NCBI RefSeq assembly: GCF_002288925.2
Contig: NW_022098062.1
Span: 11,007,042-11,071,041 of the forward strand
Length of the DNA stretch: 64,000 nucleotides
Origin: Delphinapterus leucas
Taxonomy: Eukaryota; Chordata; Mammalia; Artiodactyla; Monodontidae
Direction of reading: 5' to 3'
Part shown: in pieces, positions 11,614 through 23,200 of the stretch
How positions within the stretch are numbered: position 1 is the first letter of the stretch
Layout: the number at the start of each line of letters is the position of its first letter
Notes under the pieces: generated by a model
Told to the model about the DNA's origin: nothing
What the model saw: only the letters and a program-made list of their open reading frames with translations
Databases searched by the model: none
Program-made: the position numbers and the translations under genes

Positions 11614-12010
11614 CTGTAGCCCCTCTGAATCCGTCTCCTCTATGTGGAAAGAACCCCAGCCTAGGGCTGGGGTCTCACTCGAATCTCAGGCCGGGCCACT
11701 TCTACTTGGAAGAAGGCCAAGCGCTTCTACTCGGAGCAACCGGCCTTTCCAGTCGCTAAGCAAAAAAAAAAAAAAGGGAGAGAAAGAAAAAATCGCGATA
11801 CTTTCTTTCACTCTCGTGAGACCTTCTCCACTCGCGCGTTAAGTCTCTTCCAGCATTGAAGGATCCAGGGAGGATCTAGAGGGGCTCGGATCCTGTTTGT
11901 CTAGGGTTTCAATAAATTTGTCTGTGGCGGCATCTAGCGGCCGGGGGCGGCAAAGCTGACGGATGAATTTCGGTTCGCATAGAGTTAGCCTTCCAATCCG
12001 GAAATACGGT
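11614..12010 (-). promoter_or_regulatory. Probable IFT46 first exon and promoter region
   Basis: A moderately GC-rich segment with CpGs lies upstream of the IFT46 exons. On the minus strand a donor (CTACAG then GTAATTCG) sits at 11613/11614, in phase with the exon at 10879. The sequence before it reads IEETDSEGLQ in frame, with ATA where a start codon would be expected. The transcription start is not resolved; no TATA box was recognised. Confidence 0.4.
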
Positions 12011-12254
12011 GTGCCTGTCTCCCCCAGGACAAGGAGCACTGGGTATGCAATTCCTACTAAGTCAGTCCAATCAGACTTTAGGCAAACTCGGAAGTTTAGC
12101 TAAATTCCCAGGACACTTTGTACGACCTTTTATAGTATTTATATTACATTATAGTCCTTCCCCTCCACTGTGTCTCATTGCATGGGACATAACTTATAGT
12201 ACTATCAAATTATTCATTATCTGAGATTCAGGTTTAACCCATTCTCCTGCATTT

Positions 12255-12700
12255 TTTAAAAACATCTTTATTGGAGTATAGCTGCTTTACAATGGTGTGT
12301 TAATTTCTGCTTTATAACAAAGTGAATCAGCTATACATATATCCCCCATATCTCCTCACTCTTGAGTCTCCCTCCCACCCTCCCTATCCCACCCCTCTAG
12401 GTGGTCACAAAGCACTGAGCTGATCTCCCTGTGCTATGTGGCTGCTTCCTTCTCCTCCGTTTTTTTTTTTTTTTCTTTTGCGGTACGCGGGCCCCTCACC
12501 ACTGTGGCCTCTACCATTGCGGAGCACAGGCTCCGGACGCCCAGGCTCAGCGGCCATGGCTCACGGGCCCAGCCGCTCTGCGGCATGTGGGATCTTTCAG
12601 GACCGGGGCACGAACCCGCGTCCCCTGCATCGGCAGGCGGACTCTCAACCACTGCGCCACCGGGGAAGCCCTCTCCCGCGTTTTTATTTGCTAAAGAAGA
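12255..12700 (-). mobile_element. L1 3' end fragment interrupted by a SINE
   Basis: The segment AACATCTTTATTGGAGTATA to GAGCTGATCTCCCTGTGCTA is a reversed L1 3' region common in cetartiodactyl genomes. A SINE interrupts it at 12461. Confidence 0.7.
12461..12670 (-). mobile_element. Short (about 200 bp) CHR-type SINE
   Basis: A T-run then GCGGTACGCGGGCCCCTC leads into the standard body ending GCGCCACCGGGGAAGCC. Imperfect flanks CTCCTCCGTTTT and CTCTCCCGCGTTTT suggest a diverged duplication. Confidence 0.85.
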
Positions 12701-13139
12701 CTGTGGGCTTCTTTAGGGCAGGGTCTGTGTCTAATTAGTTTTATAAGCTTTTCACAGATCAGTGCATTGCATAAATCAGGCACTTTCAAAATGCTCATTG
12801 TGTGGATGAATGAAGGAATGAATGAATGAAGATATAAGGAACAAATATTTCAAAACTACAGACATACTTAATTTGGGGAGTCAGAGGGAGAGAAACAAAG
12901 AAAAGAATTTTGGAAATTTGATCATGAAAACCTGCCAGAGGAAAGCGAAAACTGGCTTTAAAAAGGGAAATAAGAGACACCTCTTCTGAGACACTTCTGG
13001 TTAAAAGGGAAATGCAAAACGTTAAGAAATATTTTGTCATGTTATTGCTAACAATAATGGATATGTATTGTTGAGCATTTAGTATGTAGGAGCACTTAGA
13101 GTAGATAATCTTATTTATTAATATGTAATCTAACTTCAT

Positions 13140-13315
13140 AACTTTATGAGATAGATGTTACTGCCAATATACAGATTAGGTAATTGAGGTTTAGGAGAGT
13201 TAAAGTAACTTGCCTAAAGTCACCCAGGCAGTAAGTGCAGAAAATGGGAGTCACACACAGGTCAGTCTAATTCCCAAGTCTCTGCTTTTAACCACTGTGA
13301 CATACTGCCTCTAAG
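13140..13315 (-). mobile_element. MIR SINE, reverse orientation
   Basis: GAGAGTTAAAGTAACTTGCC followed by CCAGGCAGTAAGTGCAG and CTTTTAACCACTGTGACATA is the reverse of the MIR core. Confidence 0.75.
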
Positions 13316-13509
13316 GCACTCCTCACGAAGCATGCTTGCAGAGGTGCTTTTCTTCTGCAGTTTAATTCAGCTAATTTCATATTTCCAAAGAATCAGTATC
13401 AGTTGGTCCTTGCTGAACTTTGGTGGTCCATATTGAAGGCCCCTGGAAGTTGCCATAATAAAGCAATAATTCCAGGCAGAATTTTTACTTTTTTAAATTA
13501 AGAATTTGT

Positions 13510-13815
13510 TCATTTTTTTAGACTCACAGACATAGAGAACAGACTTGTGGTTGCCAAGGGGGAGGAGGGTAGAGGAGGGATGGATTGGGAGTTTGGGATT
13601 AGCAGATGCAAACTATTATATATAGAATGAAGAAACAACAAGGTCCTACTTACAGCACAGGGAACTATATTCAATATCTTGTAATAAACCACAATAGAAA
13701 AGAATATGAAAAAGAATATATATATATATACATATATATAACTGAATCACTTTGTTATACACCAGAAACTAACACAACATTGTATGTCAACTATACTTCA
13801 ATAAAATAAATTTTA
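13510..13815 (+). mobile_element. L1 3' UTR fragment
   Basis: It contains CAGCACAGGGAACTATATTC, a short (AT)n run at 13717-13740 and CACAACATTGTATGTCAACT, matching other L1 tails in the window. A SINE follows directly. Confidence 0.75.
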
Positions 13816-13830
13816 AAAATAATTTGTTCG

Positions 13831-14040
13831 GGGGTTCCCTGGTGGCGCAGTGGTTGAGAGTCCGCCTGCCGATGCAGGGGACACGGGTTCGTGCCCCGGT
13901 CCGGGAAGATCCCACATGCCGCAGAGCAGCTGGGCCCGTGAGCCATGGCTGCTGAGCCTGGGCGTCCGGACCCTGTGCTCCGCAATGGTAGAGGCCACAG
14001 TGGTGAGGGGCCTGCGTACCGCAAAAAAAAAAAAAAAAAA
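13831..14040 (+). mobile_element. Short CHR-type SINE, plus orientation (clearest full copy)
   Basis: It begins GGGGTTCCCTGGTGGCGCAG (tRNA box A region TGGCGCAGTGG), has the box B-like GGTTCGTGCC near 13886 and ends in an uninterrupted A-run at 14023-14040. This layout (tRNA-like head, about 200 bp, poly-A) is that of the cetacean CHR family. Confidence 0.9.
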
Positions 14041-14751
14041 TTCATCTTTTTAAAAAATGTGTGTTTTTAATAACAAAAATAAACAATACGGTTTGATATA
14101 TATCCTTCCAGACATGTAAAGTTTAAAAGTTTTCGATGGTGGGTTTAATTTTTTTCATCTGTTACTGTTTTGGGGACTTCATTTAATACCGGTTAAATCT
14201 TGATTCCTTTTATCTAAAGTGTATAGAGTTTTTAAGAAAATGATTCTCTGAATATGGTCTTCCTCATTATGTACTTTTGTGTTTATTCATATTTATGAAG
14301 GGATACTTTGGGGAAAATAACAATTCTAATTCAACCCTTTGCTTAAGTCCTTAATCTTTTTAAGCTACAAAGGTACTTAGTAGTTCTTATCTTCCTGCAC
14401 AGTTTTTTAATGTTAAAAAGTTGGGTACATGTAAAGGAAAATATCCTATTACAATAGAAAAATCGAAAATTGCTGATTGGTAACCTTCCTATGCAAATTA
14501 AATTGTCCCAATTGGCATAAAAATCTCTGGGCATCTATCAGTATACAAATATCTAAGCTCTTTATGGGCCTTTGATTTATTAATATTATAATTTCTAATT
14601 TATACCCATTTTAAACAAAGTTTTAAAGAAAAGATTTTTGGTCTTTGTTTCTTTTCTTTTTAAAATAGAAAAAAAAGTTTTCGAGCTTTGTAAAGATTCT
14701 ACTAGAAAGCCACTGGAAATGGAATTGAAATGAGTAAGAGAGAGAATTCTA

Positions 14752-14926
14752 TAATGCAGTGCTCAAGGGTACAGGTTGTGAAGTTGAGCAGCCTTTGTTT
14801 GAATCCTGGCTTTGCTACTTTCTAGCCCTGACACCTGTGGTAAAATGGTTTTCCTCTCTGTACCTTGGTTTCCCCACCTGCAAAAGGGAGGTATTAATGG
14901 TACTTAGAGAATTCTTGTGAGGATTA
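14752..14926 (+). mobile_element. MIR SINE
   Basis: GAATCCTGGCTTTGCTACTT, TACCTTGGTTTCCCCACCTG and TTGTGAGGATTAAG are MIR core and 3' motifs in plus orientation. Confidence 0.75.
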
Positions 14927-15089
14927 AGTAAAATAATCTGGGGAACTTCCCTGGTGGCGCAGTGGATAAGACTCTGTGCTCCCAATGCAGGGGGCCCGGC
15001 TTCGACCCCTGGTCAGGGAACTAGATCCCACATGCCCGCTGCAACTAAGACCCTGTGCAACCAAAAAAAAAAAAAAGTAAAATAATCTG
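14927..15089 (+). mobile_element. Minimal CHR-type SINE with exact 14-bp duplication
   Basis: The element at 14941-15075 begins GGGAACTTCCCTGGTGGCGC and ends in an A-run. AGTAAAATAATCTG is present without change on both sides (14927-14940 and 15076-15089). It inserted into a MIR tail. Confidence 0.9.
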
Positions 15090-15159
15090 TGTGAAGAATT
15101 TGAAGTAACACCCGGTACATTGTAAGTGTTCAATAACCATTAAGGAGTACACAGGAGAT

Positions 15160-15350
15160 ATAGAGAGGCAGTGTGACATGATGAGAAAAGCTGAGTTTGC
15201 ATCTTGGCTTTACCACTTGCTGGCTGTATGAATTTGGGCAAATGCTTAACTTTTTTGATCCTCAGTGTCCTTACCTGAATTGTTGTGTATAAGGATCAGA
15301 GATAATACGTGTAAAGTACCTGACATAAAATAAACACTAAATAAAAGATT
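15160..15350 (+). mobile_element. MIR SINE
   Basis: CATCTTGGCTTTACCACTTG, TTTGGGCAAATGCTTAACTT and a TTGTGTATAAGGATCAGAG segment resemble the MIR core; a TAAACACTAAATAAAAG tail follows. Confidence 0.7.
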
Positions 15351-15351
15351 G

Positions 15352-15388
15352 CTGTTTATCCATTATTGCAGCAATAATGGATAAACAG
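15352..15388. repeat. 37-bp near-perfect palindrome
   Basis: Two 18-base arms (15352-15369 and 15371-15388) are exact reverse complements around a single A at 15370. The left arm reads CTGTTTATCCATTATTGC. It follows a MIR copy. It can in principle form a hairpin or cruciform. Confidence 0.9.
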
Positions 15389-15624
15389 TTGAGCCACTAA
15401 CATGGCATAAAATAATGTGGGGAAGAACTGCTGAATCACTTATAATCTGAGAAGTCTGACATTTGGCATGGAAGACTACCCATACAATCAGAAGACCAGA
15501 TTTGAATCTTGTTTCCATTATAGAACTAGAAGTTTGGGTACATTTCTTAAACTTGTCATCATTTTCTTCATTTACAAAATGGACATAAGCACAGTAACTG
15601 CCCTGCTTCCTACACATTTTTTTG

Positions 15625-16490
15625 AAGAAAAGATATAATTTACCATAAAAAGCTACCCTTTTAAAGCGTACAATTCAGTGGTTTTTAGTATTTCACGAGA
15701 CTGTGTAACCACCACTTCTATCTAATTCCAGAACATTTTCATCACTCCAAAAACCAAAACTCATTCCTTATTTCTCCCCTCCCCCAGTCCCTTGCAGCCC
15801 TACTTCTTGTCTCAATGGATTTGTCTACTCCAGATGTTTCATATAAATGGAGTCATACAAAGTGTGGTCTTCTGTGACCAGCATTTTTCACTTAACATAA
15901 TATTTTCAAGGTTCATCCATGTTGTATCATATATCAATACTTTATTCCTTTTTGTGACTAATAGTTCATTATGTAGATATACTACATTTTGTTATGGACA
16001 CTTGGAATGTTTCCATTTTTTGGCCATTATGAATAATGCTTGTACGGACATTAGTGTACAAATCTCTGTGTGAATGTATGCTTTTAATTCTCTTGGGTAT
16101 ACACCTAGGAGTGGAATTGCTGGGTCACATGGTAACTCCACGTTTAACTTTTTGAGGAACTGCCAAACTGCTTCCCAAAGCAGCTGCACTAGTTCACGAT
16201 CCCACCAACAGTGTATGAGGGTTCTAATTTCTCCACATTCTCACCAACACTTATTATTACAGCCATCCTAGTGGGTATGAAGCAGGGTTTTGATTTGCAG
16301 TTCCCTAAGGATTAAAGATGTTGATCATCTTTTTATGTGCTTATTATTCATTTGTATATCTTCTTTAGAGAAATGGCTATTTTGGCCATTTTAAAATTGG
16401 ATTTTTTGTCTTTCCATTGTTGAATTTTAAGAGTTTTTTACATATTCTGGCTACTAGTCCCTTATGAACAACAGTTATTTTGTATATCAA
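15625..16490 (-). mobile_element. L1 3' end fragment close to the ARCN1 promoter
   Basis: It is a reversed L1 ORF2 end/3' UTR, shown by GATTTGTCTACTCCAGATGT, TGGAATTGCTGGGTCACATG and TCCCACCAACAGTGTATGAG. It stops about 200 bp before the first likely ARCN1 exon. Confidence 0.8.
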
Positions 16491-16559
16491 ATGATAGAGT
16501 GGCTGTGAGAGCTTTATAAACTGCAAGAGACGTCGCAAATTAAACGAAGGCACTGACGA

Positions 16560-17280
16560 ACAGGGAAAGGACAGAAGCCACCGGTTCCACGCTGGTGGTC
16601 GAGTCCGGGGCCTCCCTGACACAACCAGCGTCTCAGCCTGCGCGCACAGTCTTCCCACTCCACGGCGCCCCGCCCCCCGCCCTTTGACCCGTGCCGTTTC
16701 CGGTTGGAGACGTGGCTCGAGGCCGCCATCTTGGCAAGAGGCGAAGCGCCCGGTACTCCTGTCAGGGGGGCAGTAGGTCCGGAGCGGCCGGTGCTCCCCT
16801 TCCCCCGACCCCAGCCCTAGCTGCAGTGGCGCCGGAGCTCGGGTGCGACCCACCACCGCCGTCGCCATGGTAAGACCCGGGCCGGGCCCAACTCCCGGGT
16901 CCCGGCCTTGCTCGACCGCTCTCCCTGCTGCCCGCCTGTGCTGGGGCCAGAGGAGCCCCGCCCCGAGGGCCCGGAGCTGGGCGCTTCCCCCGGGCTCTGG
17001 GAGCAGGGTGGCCTTCCGCACCCTGTGCCCGACCTCCCGGGAGATCCGAGGGACCTGACTCCAGTCCCTCTGTGGTCGCGCCCACACCCCTCCCCCGCAA
17101 CCAGCTGGGCACCCTCCTCTGCCGGGACCCGGGCCCTAAAACGGGCCCAGGGTTGTTGCTCTGCAAGAACCTTTTAGTGATGTCCCTTGGACCCCACGCT
17201 GTGGACCTGGGCGCTAGTGTCCAGCAGGTTCCGTGGGCACCTAGGCGCAGCAAGCTGGGCCTCTCGAGGGTTCTCTTCCT
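16560..17280 (+). promoter_or_regulatory. ARCN1: ARCN1 CpG-rich promoter and 5' UTR
   Basis: A GC- and CpG-rich segment surrounds the start codon at 16867. GCCGCCATCTTGG at 16722-16734 is a strong YY1-type site, commonly found just downstream of housekeeping transcription starts. An ETS-type TTTCCGGTT lies just upstream near 16698. No ATG occurs between the YY1 site and the start codon. No TATA box was seen. The transcription start is inferred to lie around 16690-16730. Confidence 0.75.
16867..16869 (+). CDS. ARCN1: ARCN1 coding part of exon 1 (start codon only)
   Basis: The ATG in GCCGTCGCCATG is followed at once by the donor GTAAGACC. Only the initiator Met is coded in exon 1; the second codon is in exon 2. 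The same arrangement is consistent with the known N-terminus MVLLAAA. Confidence 0.9.
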
Positions 17281-20200
17281 TTTGTAGAAAGCTCACCTCT
17301 CATCCCCGGTGTTCCGTAGGCCGTTGAAGTTTGAAATCTAAACCCATTAGTGTTCAGCACTTTCCTTTAGTTTGTTTGAAAAGGACAAATAGAGGAAAGT
17401 TCGAAAGGAGGCATAGAACAGGAAGGAATAACTTCTGACACTAATTTGTCCCTAATTTGTAGGACCCAAGTGTCCCAGAAACCTGCCACCTACTTCTGTA
17501 GATCTTAAGTGGGTCCATTTGTCAGTGTGATTGAGTGTACACTGTGTATAAGAGCATTGGGAAAATGTGAGCCGAGTTATCGATATCACAGGCTTTCTGC
17601 CTTCAGGGAGCTTGTCGTTCTGGTGAAGTGAAATGTGAATGTGGCATATCGTAATCAGATATCTCACAGGAGGGAGGAGGGGTTTATACTCTGGGACCTG
17701 TCACTTGCCTTCAGTTGCATTATCTTTGTGTTCTCATCTATTGTTAAAATTAATGTGGGTGCGAGATGGGACACAACAGTGCTCACTCCACTGCCTCTTT
17801 CTTTCTCACGTCGATTTGTGGCTATTTATGAAGTAGGAGAAATTTTTTGGTTCCAAACAAGCTAGTAATTTTTTTAAGTGCACTTTATGCCCTTCAGTCT
17901 TTTGAAGGACATTCTTTTTTTTAATTCTCTTTTTGTCAATAGATTATTAATTTGATTTAAAGCATCTTCCTACACACTTCAGAGATGACAGTATAATTTG
18001 GTGCCAATCATTAAGTTCTGTTCACGACCTTTTTAGATGAGAACTTGGTTGGTGGGGGGGGGATTCATGCTTGGGCTTTAAACCACTGAAAGGTTTTCTT
18101 CAGCTTCAGGCATATAAATTGCATCAGGTAGGTTTACCTCATAAAACTTTTATGTTGGATGTAAAATTTCCCAAAACTCCTTTCTTCGTTTCCACTAGGA
18201 GGCTTAGTATTTGGGTAGTGATTTTTAAACTACTTCCTTTATACATCCTGGATGTACCTATAGTGCATTTCAGAGTATATTGTAATATTAAAAGCAAAAT
18301 TAAAGTCTTGTATTATATAAACGAAATATAGATTAATTTTTACAAAAACCTTGTTTGTTGAAAAGTTCTTGGAACCTCATACTATTTTTTTTCCTAGTAC
18401 GATTTTTAATTCATAGATAACCAGAGGGATGGTAGAGCCCTAGGTGTTGAGTAGTAAATATAAAAATATAAATTTTGCATGTTCTTTGGACATGTGTGCA
18501 TATACATAAAGTTGTGTCATGTTTAAATATGCATATGTTTCTGAATTACTTGGGACTTGACATGATCCAGATACCTGCAGATTTGTGTACTCTGGATAAC
18601 AGCTTATCTCAGTACATTCTGTAAGACATTATTAAGTATTTTTCTGTGTAATGTTTTCGGGTTCTATTCCTTTACAAAGAGATCCCTGGACAAAGAAAGG
18701 TCCAAATAGGGTAACATTTTGTAAGATTTCTTGGATCTAAAAGTTGTATCCAAACTTCTGAAAGTTGATTTTTCCTCAACATTTTATTATAAAATTTTCA
18801 AACATGTAGGAAAGTTGAAAGAGCTTTACAGTGAACACCCCATGTAACCACCAGCTAGATTCTGTAATTAACATTTCACTATTCTTGCTTTATCACGCAT
18901 CTAATGATCCATTCATCCCTGTAGCCATCTTTTTTTTAAAATGCGCTTTAGGGTAAGTTGTAGATATCAGTATGTAAATGTTGATTTTTGAAAAATAAAT
19001 TTCCTTTAGCTTTAGTTACTGAAGTTGGTGCAAAATGTCCTACACTACAAAGTCCTTCTAGAGAAATAAGTGAACAAATGGAAAAACAAATGGCCTATGA
19101 TGACTTTGTTATCAAATGAAGTACAAAAAAGCATCTTTTGATTTGATCTTTTTTTCCAGCTTTCTGCAAATTAATGAGAACATGTTCTTATTTTCTTAAC
19201 ACTTGTCAGATATCATTATAGTCAGTTCTTTTTCTTAGTAAACTTATATTTGAATGAACTTGATATTAAGTCTCATGGTAGCCCTAATCTGTAAAATCTT
19301 TACTTATCTACAGAGTGCTGTTCTCTTCTTATTTACTAAGTATAGGCAATGAGTAAATTTACTGTAGTGATCACATTAAATATAGATGATCACAATATGT
19401 TCAGTTTCCAAGAGTCATTAGTTATTAGAAAGCTAGATTTGGGTTTGTATGGCTGGTCTACACATGATGGGGGCGGGGGGGAGACTGAAATCCTACACAG
19501 TAATAACAGTTCCCAGTTAGGGAGTTATTATTGTTTTGGTTTTTCTTTTTTCTTTTTCATATACAATACAGCAGCTGCACAGCTATTGTATTCTTTATGT
19601 ATTTTTTTGATTTGTTGTTTGAGAGGAGAGTGAAGAATGAAAATGATTTTCTTGAGTTTCTTTTGATTTACCATCTTATTTATTCTCCAAATAGAAGGTA
19701 CACTGCAGAAACTGAGAACAATGTCCTTTTATTTATTTATGTAAAAAAAATTTTTTTTTTTTTGCGGTACGCGGGCCTCTCACTGTTGTGGCCTCTCCCG
19801 TTGTGGAGCACAGGCTCTGGACGCTCAGGCTCAGCGGCCATGGCTCATGGGCCCAGCCGCTCCGCGGCATGTGGGATCTTCCCGGACCGGGGCACGAACC
19901 CGTGTCCCCTGCATCGGCAGGCGGACTCTCAACCACTGCGCCACCAGGGAAGCCCTGTCCTTTTATTTTTGTACTCTACAGGTTTTTGTTTTAGAACAGA
20001 AACTTGTGATGAGCTTAAAACTCTCACTGAGTAACTTCAGGTTTTGGTTTTGTATGTACTCTGTATTTTATTGTAATCTTCCCCCAATTTGATTTTATCT
20101 GTAATCACTTCATGCATACAAGAAAGATGAAATGGTCCTCTATGACAGTTGTAGAAGCTGGCCTTAATATGATCATAAATTATATATATATCATCATTAC

Positions 20201-23200
20201 AGTGAATTACGAGGAACAAAGTGACTGGCTAATTCTGGAAGTGAGGAATACTGAAGCATTTAGAGGTTTAAGGAAGTCCTTGACTTTTTTTCTTTAGGGA
20301 ATTATGCGTATTTATGCTGAATTACTACCTGTTATGCTTGGACCTCTATCACTAGTGGGGATGAAGGGATGATATGGCAGCTATCTGACACACATATACT
20401 ATACACACACATGATTTGTTTTGGTTAGGCAGTTTGCCTTCTGGCAGCTTAATATTAATGTAAAGTATGGTTCCAAAGTATTGATAGTGGGACTTTCTTG
20501 GTGGTCCAGTGGTAAGAATCCGCCTTCCAATGCAGGGGACGTGGGTTTGATCCCTGGTCAGGGAGCTAAGATCCCACATGCCACGGGGCAACTAAGCCCA
20601 TGTGCCACAACTACTGACCTCATGCGCCTCAACTAGAGAGTCTGCGTGCCACAAATTACAGAGCCCATGAGCCGTGGAACCCATGGGCCACAAGTACAGA
20701 GCCCAGGCGCACTGGAGCCCGTGCCACAACTAGAGAGAGAAAACCCACATGCCACAACTACAGAGAAGCCCGCGCACCAATAAAAAAACCAAAAAACCCA
20801 AAGTATTGATCGTTACCACTGGAGCAGTGGGTGTGAAATGGAGGTATTGCACATTTTCTGTTGCTGTAAAGTTTTCAGATGCTTACACTTATAGAATCTT
20901 AAAGAGGCAAAGGCACTTTCGCATAAACTAACCTCTATTTTCACATAAACTAACCTCTATTTTTTAATTTATTTTTGAAATTAATTTATTAATTTATTTT
21001 TGGCTGCCTTGGGTCTTCGTTGCAGCACGCAGGCTTTCTCTAGTTGTGGCAAGCAGGGGCTACTCTTCATTGCAGTGCACGGGCTTCTCATTGCGGTGGC
21101 TTCTCTTGTTCCGGAGCGCAGGCTTTCGGGCACGCAGGCTCAGTAGTTGTGTCTTGCGGGCTGTAGAGCACAGGCTCAGTAGTTGTGGCGCACAGGCTTA
21201 GTTGCTCCACGGCATGTGGGATCTTCCCGGACCAGGGCTTGAACCTGTGTCCCCTGCATTGGCAGGCAGATTCTTAACCGCTGCACCACCAGGGAAGTCC
21301 CTAACCTCTATTTTAGGGATATTTCAAGAAACAATTAAGTGACATTCAAGGTAACATAATTAGTGGCGGAGGCAGAACAGAAACCTAATTCTCCAGGTTT
21401 CTTTACTCAAGGAACTTTCTGATCCATGTAGTTAAAGCTGGGTAGCAGAGTGTTGTTATTTAATCCAAAAACAAATGACAATATATTCAAAGCATTTTAA
21501 GTATTATTAAGAGAAAAGTTGTCTGACAAAGTGTAACCTAATGGGAAATTTTATTTTGTTTTTTTAAACAGTCCTGAAGAGATCATCTGCATAACTTCTG
21601 GACCCTCAGTTTTTGTATCTATAAAACGATCAAGGGCTCTTGAAAGTTTGTTTTAGGTCTAAATGCTCTTTTCCAAAAATGTAAAAAACAAGTATAATAA
21701 CTGTATAGAGAATCATACTTATTCACTCTTCCCCAAAGAAAATCAGATCAAATTACAGTAGGAAAAATTAACCTACCTATTTTTTAATAATTGGTAAACA
21801 CTTAAGTGAAGGGAAGCTTAATTATTTAAAGGCATTTAAGATGAATGTTAATTTAGGGTAGGTTAAATTTATCTTGTTTCGAGCTAACCATACCTTCCAG
21901 CCATGTTAATAACTGTGCTATTAACATGGATAACAGTGAATAGAAACCTTTGTCAGCTTTGTGGATCCTGTGATTGTGGTGTCTTGAGGTTTAGAGTTAT
22001 GCTTAGTGTTGGGCACTTTGGTCCTACTTTGGGAGCCTTATTCTGCTTATATCTGGATAGTGGAATGTCTCAAAGAGAGTCCCAGAGTTCACTTGGTACC
22101 TACTGTTTTACCCTACTGTTTCTTCATCTTTACATACTCAAATTCCCTGATTGATCAAAGCATAATTTAAATGCTCTTTCTTCCGTCAAGTCATCAGTGA
22201 TCTTGGGAGCTAGAAGTAATTTCTTCCTCTGAATTCCTATAGCGCATTACTTAACACATTCTGCCTAGTATTACAGTTATTTATGTTTGTGTCTTATCCC
22301 TATTAGCCTGCTGCTGCCTTTTTTTTTTGAGTTATAATCGACATATAGCATATTACTTTCACGTGTACAACATAATAATTTGATATTTGTATGTATTGTG
22401 AAATGATCACCAAAATAAGTCTAGTTAACATTCATCACTATACATAGTTAACAAAAAAATTTAGTTTTTGGGGGATGCGAACTTTTGAGATCTTACTAGA
22501 TTTCTTAAGAGAAGAATGCCAGTCTTACTGATTTCCTCATAGTATTCCCAGAGGGCATCTAGTGTGTGTAGTAGGTGTCCAATAAATAATTATTTAGGTG
22601 TCCAATAAATAATTAATATAATTCTTATAGTAATACTGCTAAAATGGAGATTGCCACTGCCTAAAATTAGCCTTTGACCATGCCCAGTCAATAAAGCAAA
22701 GTGGGTGAATTTCCCCTCTACATTGCATACATCTTTCTGGTTACAGGTTACCTTTAATTTCCCTTTCATGTTGCCTTGATGTTAATTTTTACCTAAACTC
22801 TGTATGGTATGGAGGTGTTTTAAATTCCAGCTGCCTAAGAACTACCCTGAAACATACAAACATTGTTTCTAACAGGCTTATTATTATTATTAGGTATGTT
22901 AGACATGGGCTTTGTATTAAATCAGCATATTTGTATAGGTCTGAAGGTTTGGTCTGAGCAGTCCTTTCTCTGAGTAGACTTTTTTTTTTTTGCGGTACGC
23001 AGGCCTCTCAATGTTGTGGCCTCTCCCGTTGTGGAGCACAGGCTCCGGACGCGCAGGCTCAGCGGCCATGGCTCACGGGCCCAGCCGCTCCGCGGCACGT
23101 GGGACCCTCCCGGACTGGGGCACGAACCTGCGTCCCCTGCATCGGCAGGCGGACTCTCAACCACTGCGCCACCAGGGAAGCCCCCTCTGAGTAGACTTTT

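Larger units (their letters stand above)
12010..16500. other. IFT46-ARCN1 spacer
   Basis: The head-to-head spacer between the two genes consists largely of L1, CHR SINE, MIR and L2-like pieces listed separately, with AT-rich unassigned sequence at 12840-13140 and 14050-14750. No gene was seen. Confidence 0.8.

Noticed and set aside
12431..12738. Several overlapping open frames at CHR SINEs (also near 680, 13800, 19790, 23000, 34460 and 36600)
   Set aside because: The same peptide words recur at each SINE copy on both strands. They are repeats and not genes.
13831..13905. tRNA-like sequence with box A and box B words
   Set aside because: It is the tRNA-derived head of a SINE followed by a SINE body and poly-A tail, not a tRNA gene.
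16377..17253. Open frames of 163-236 codons on the minus strand over the ARCN1 promoter
   Set aside because: They are antisense to a CpG island, rich in Gly/Arg/Pro/Ala, and partly run through L1. No known domain.
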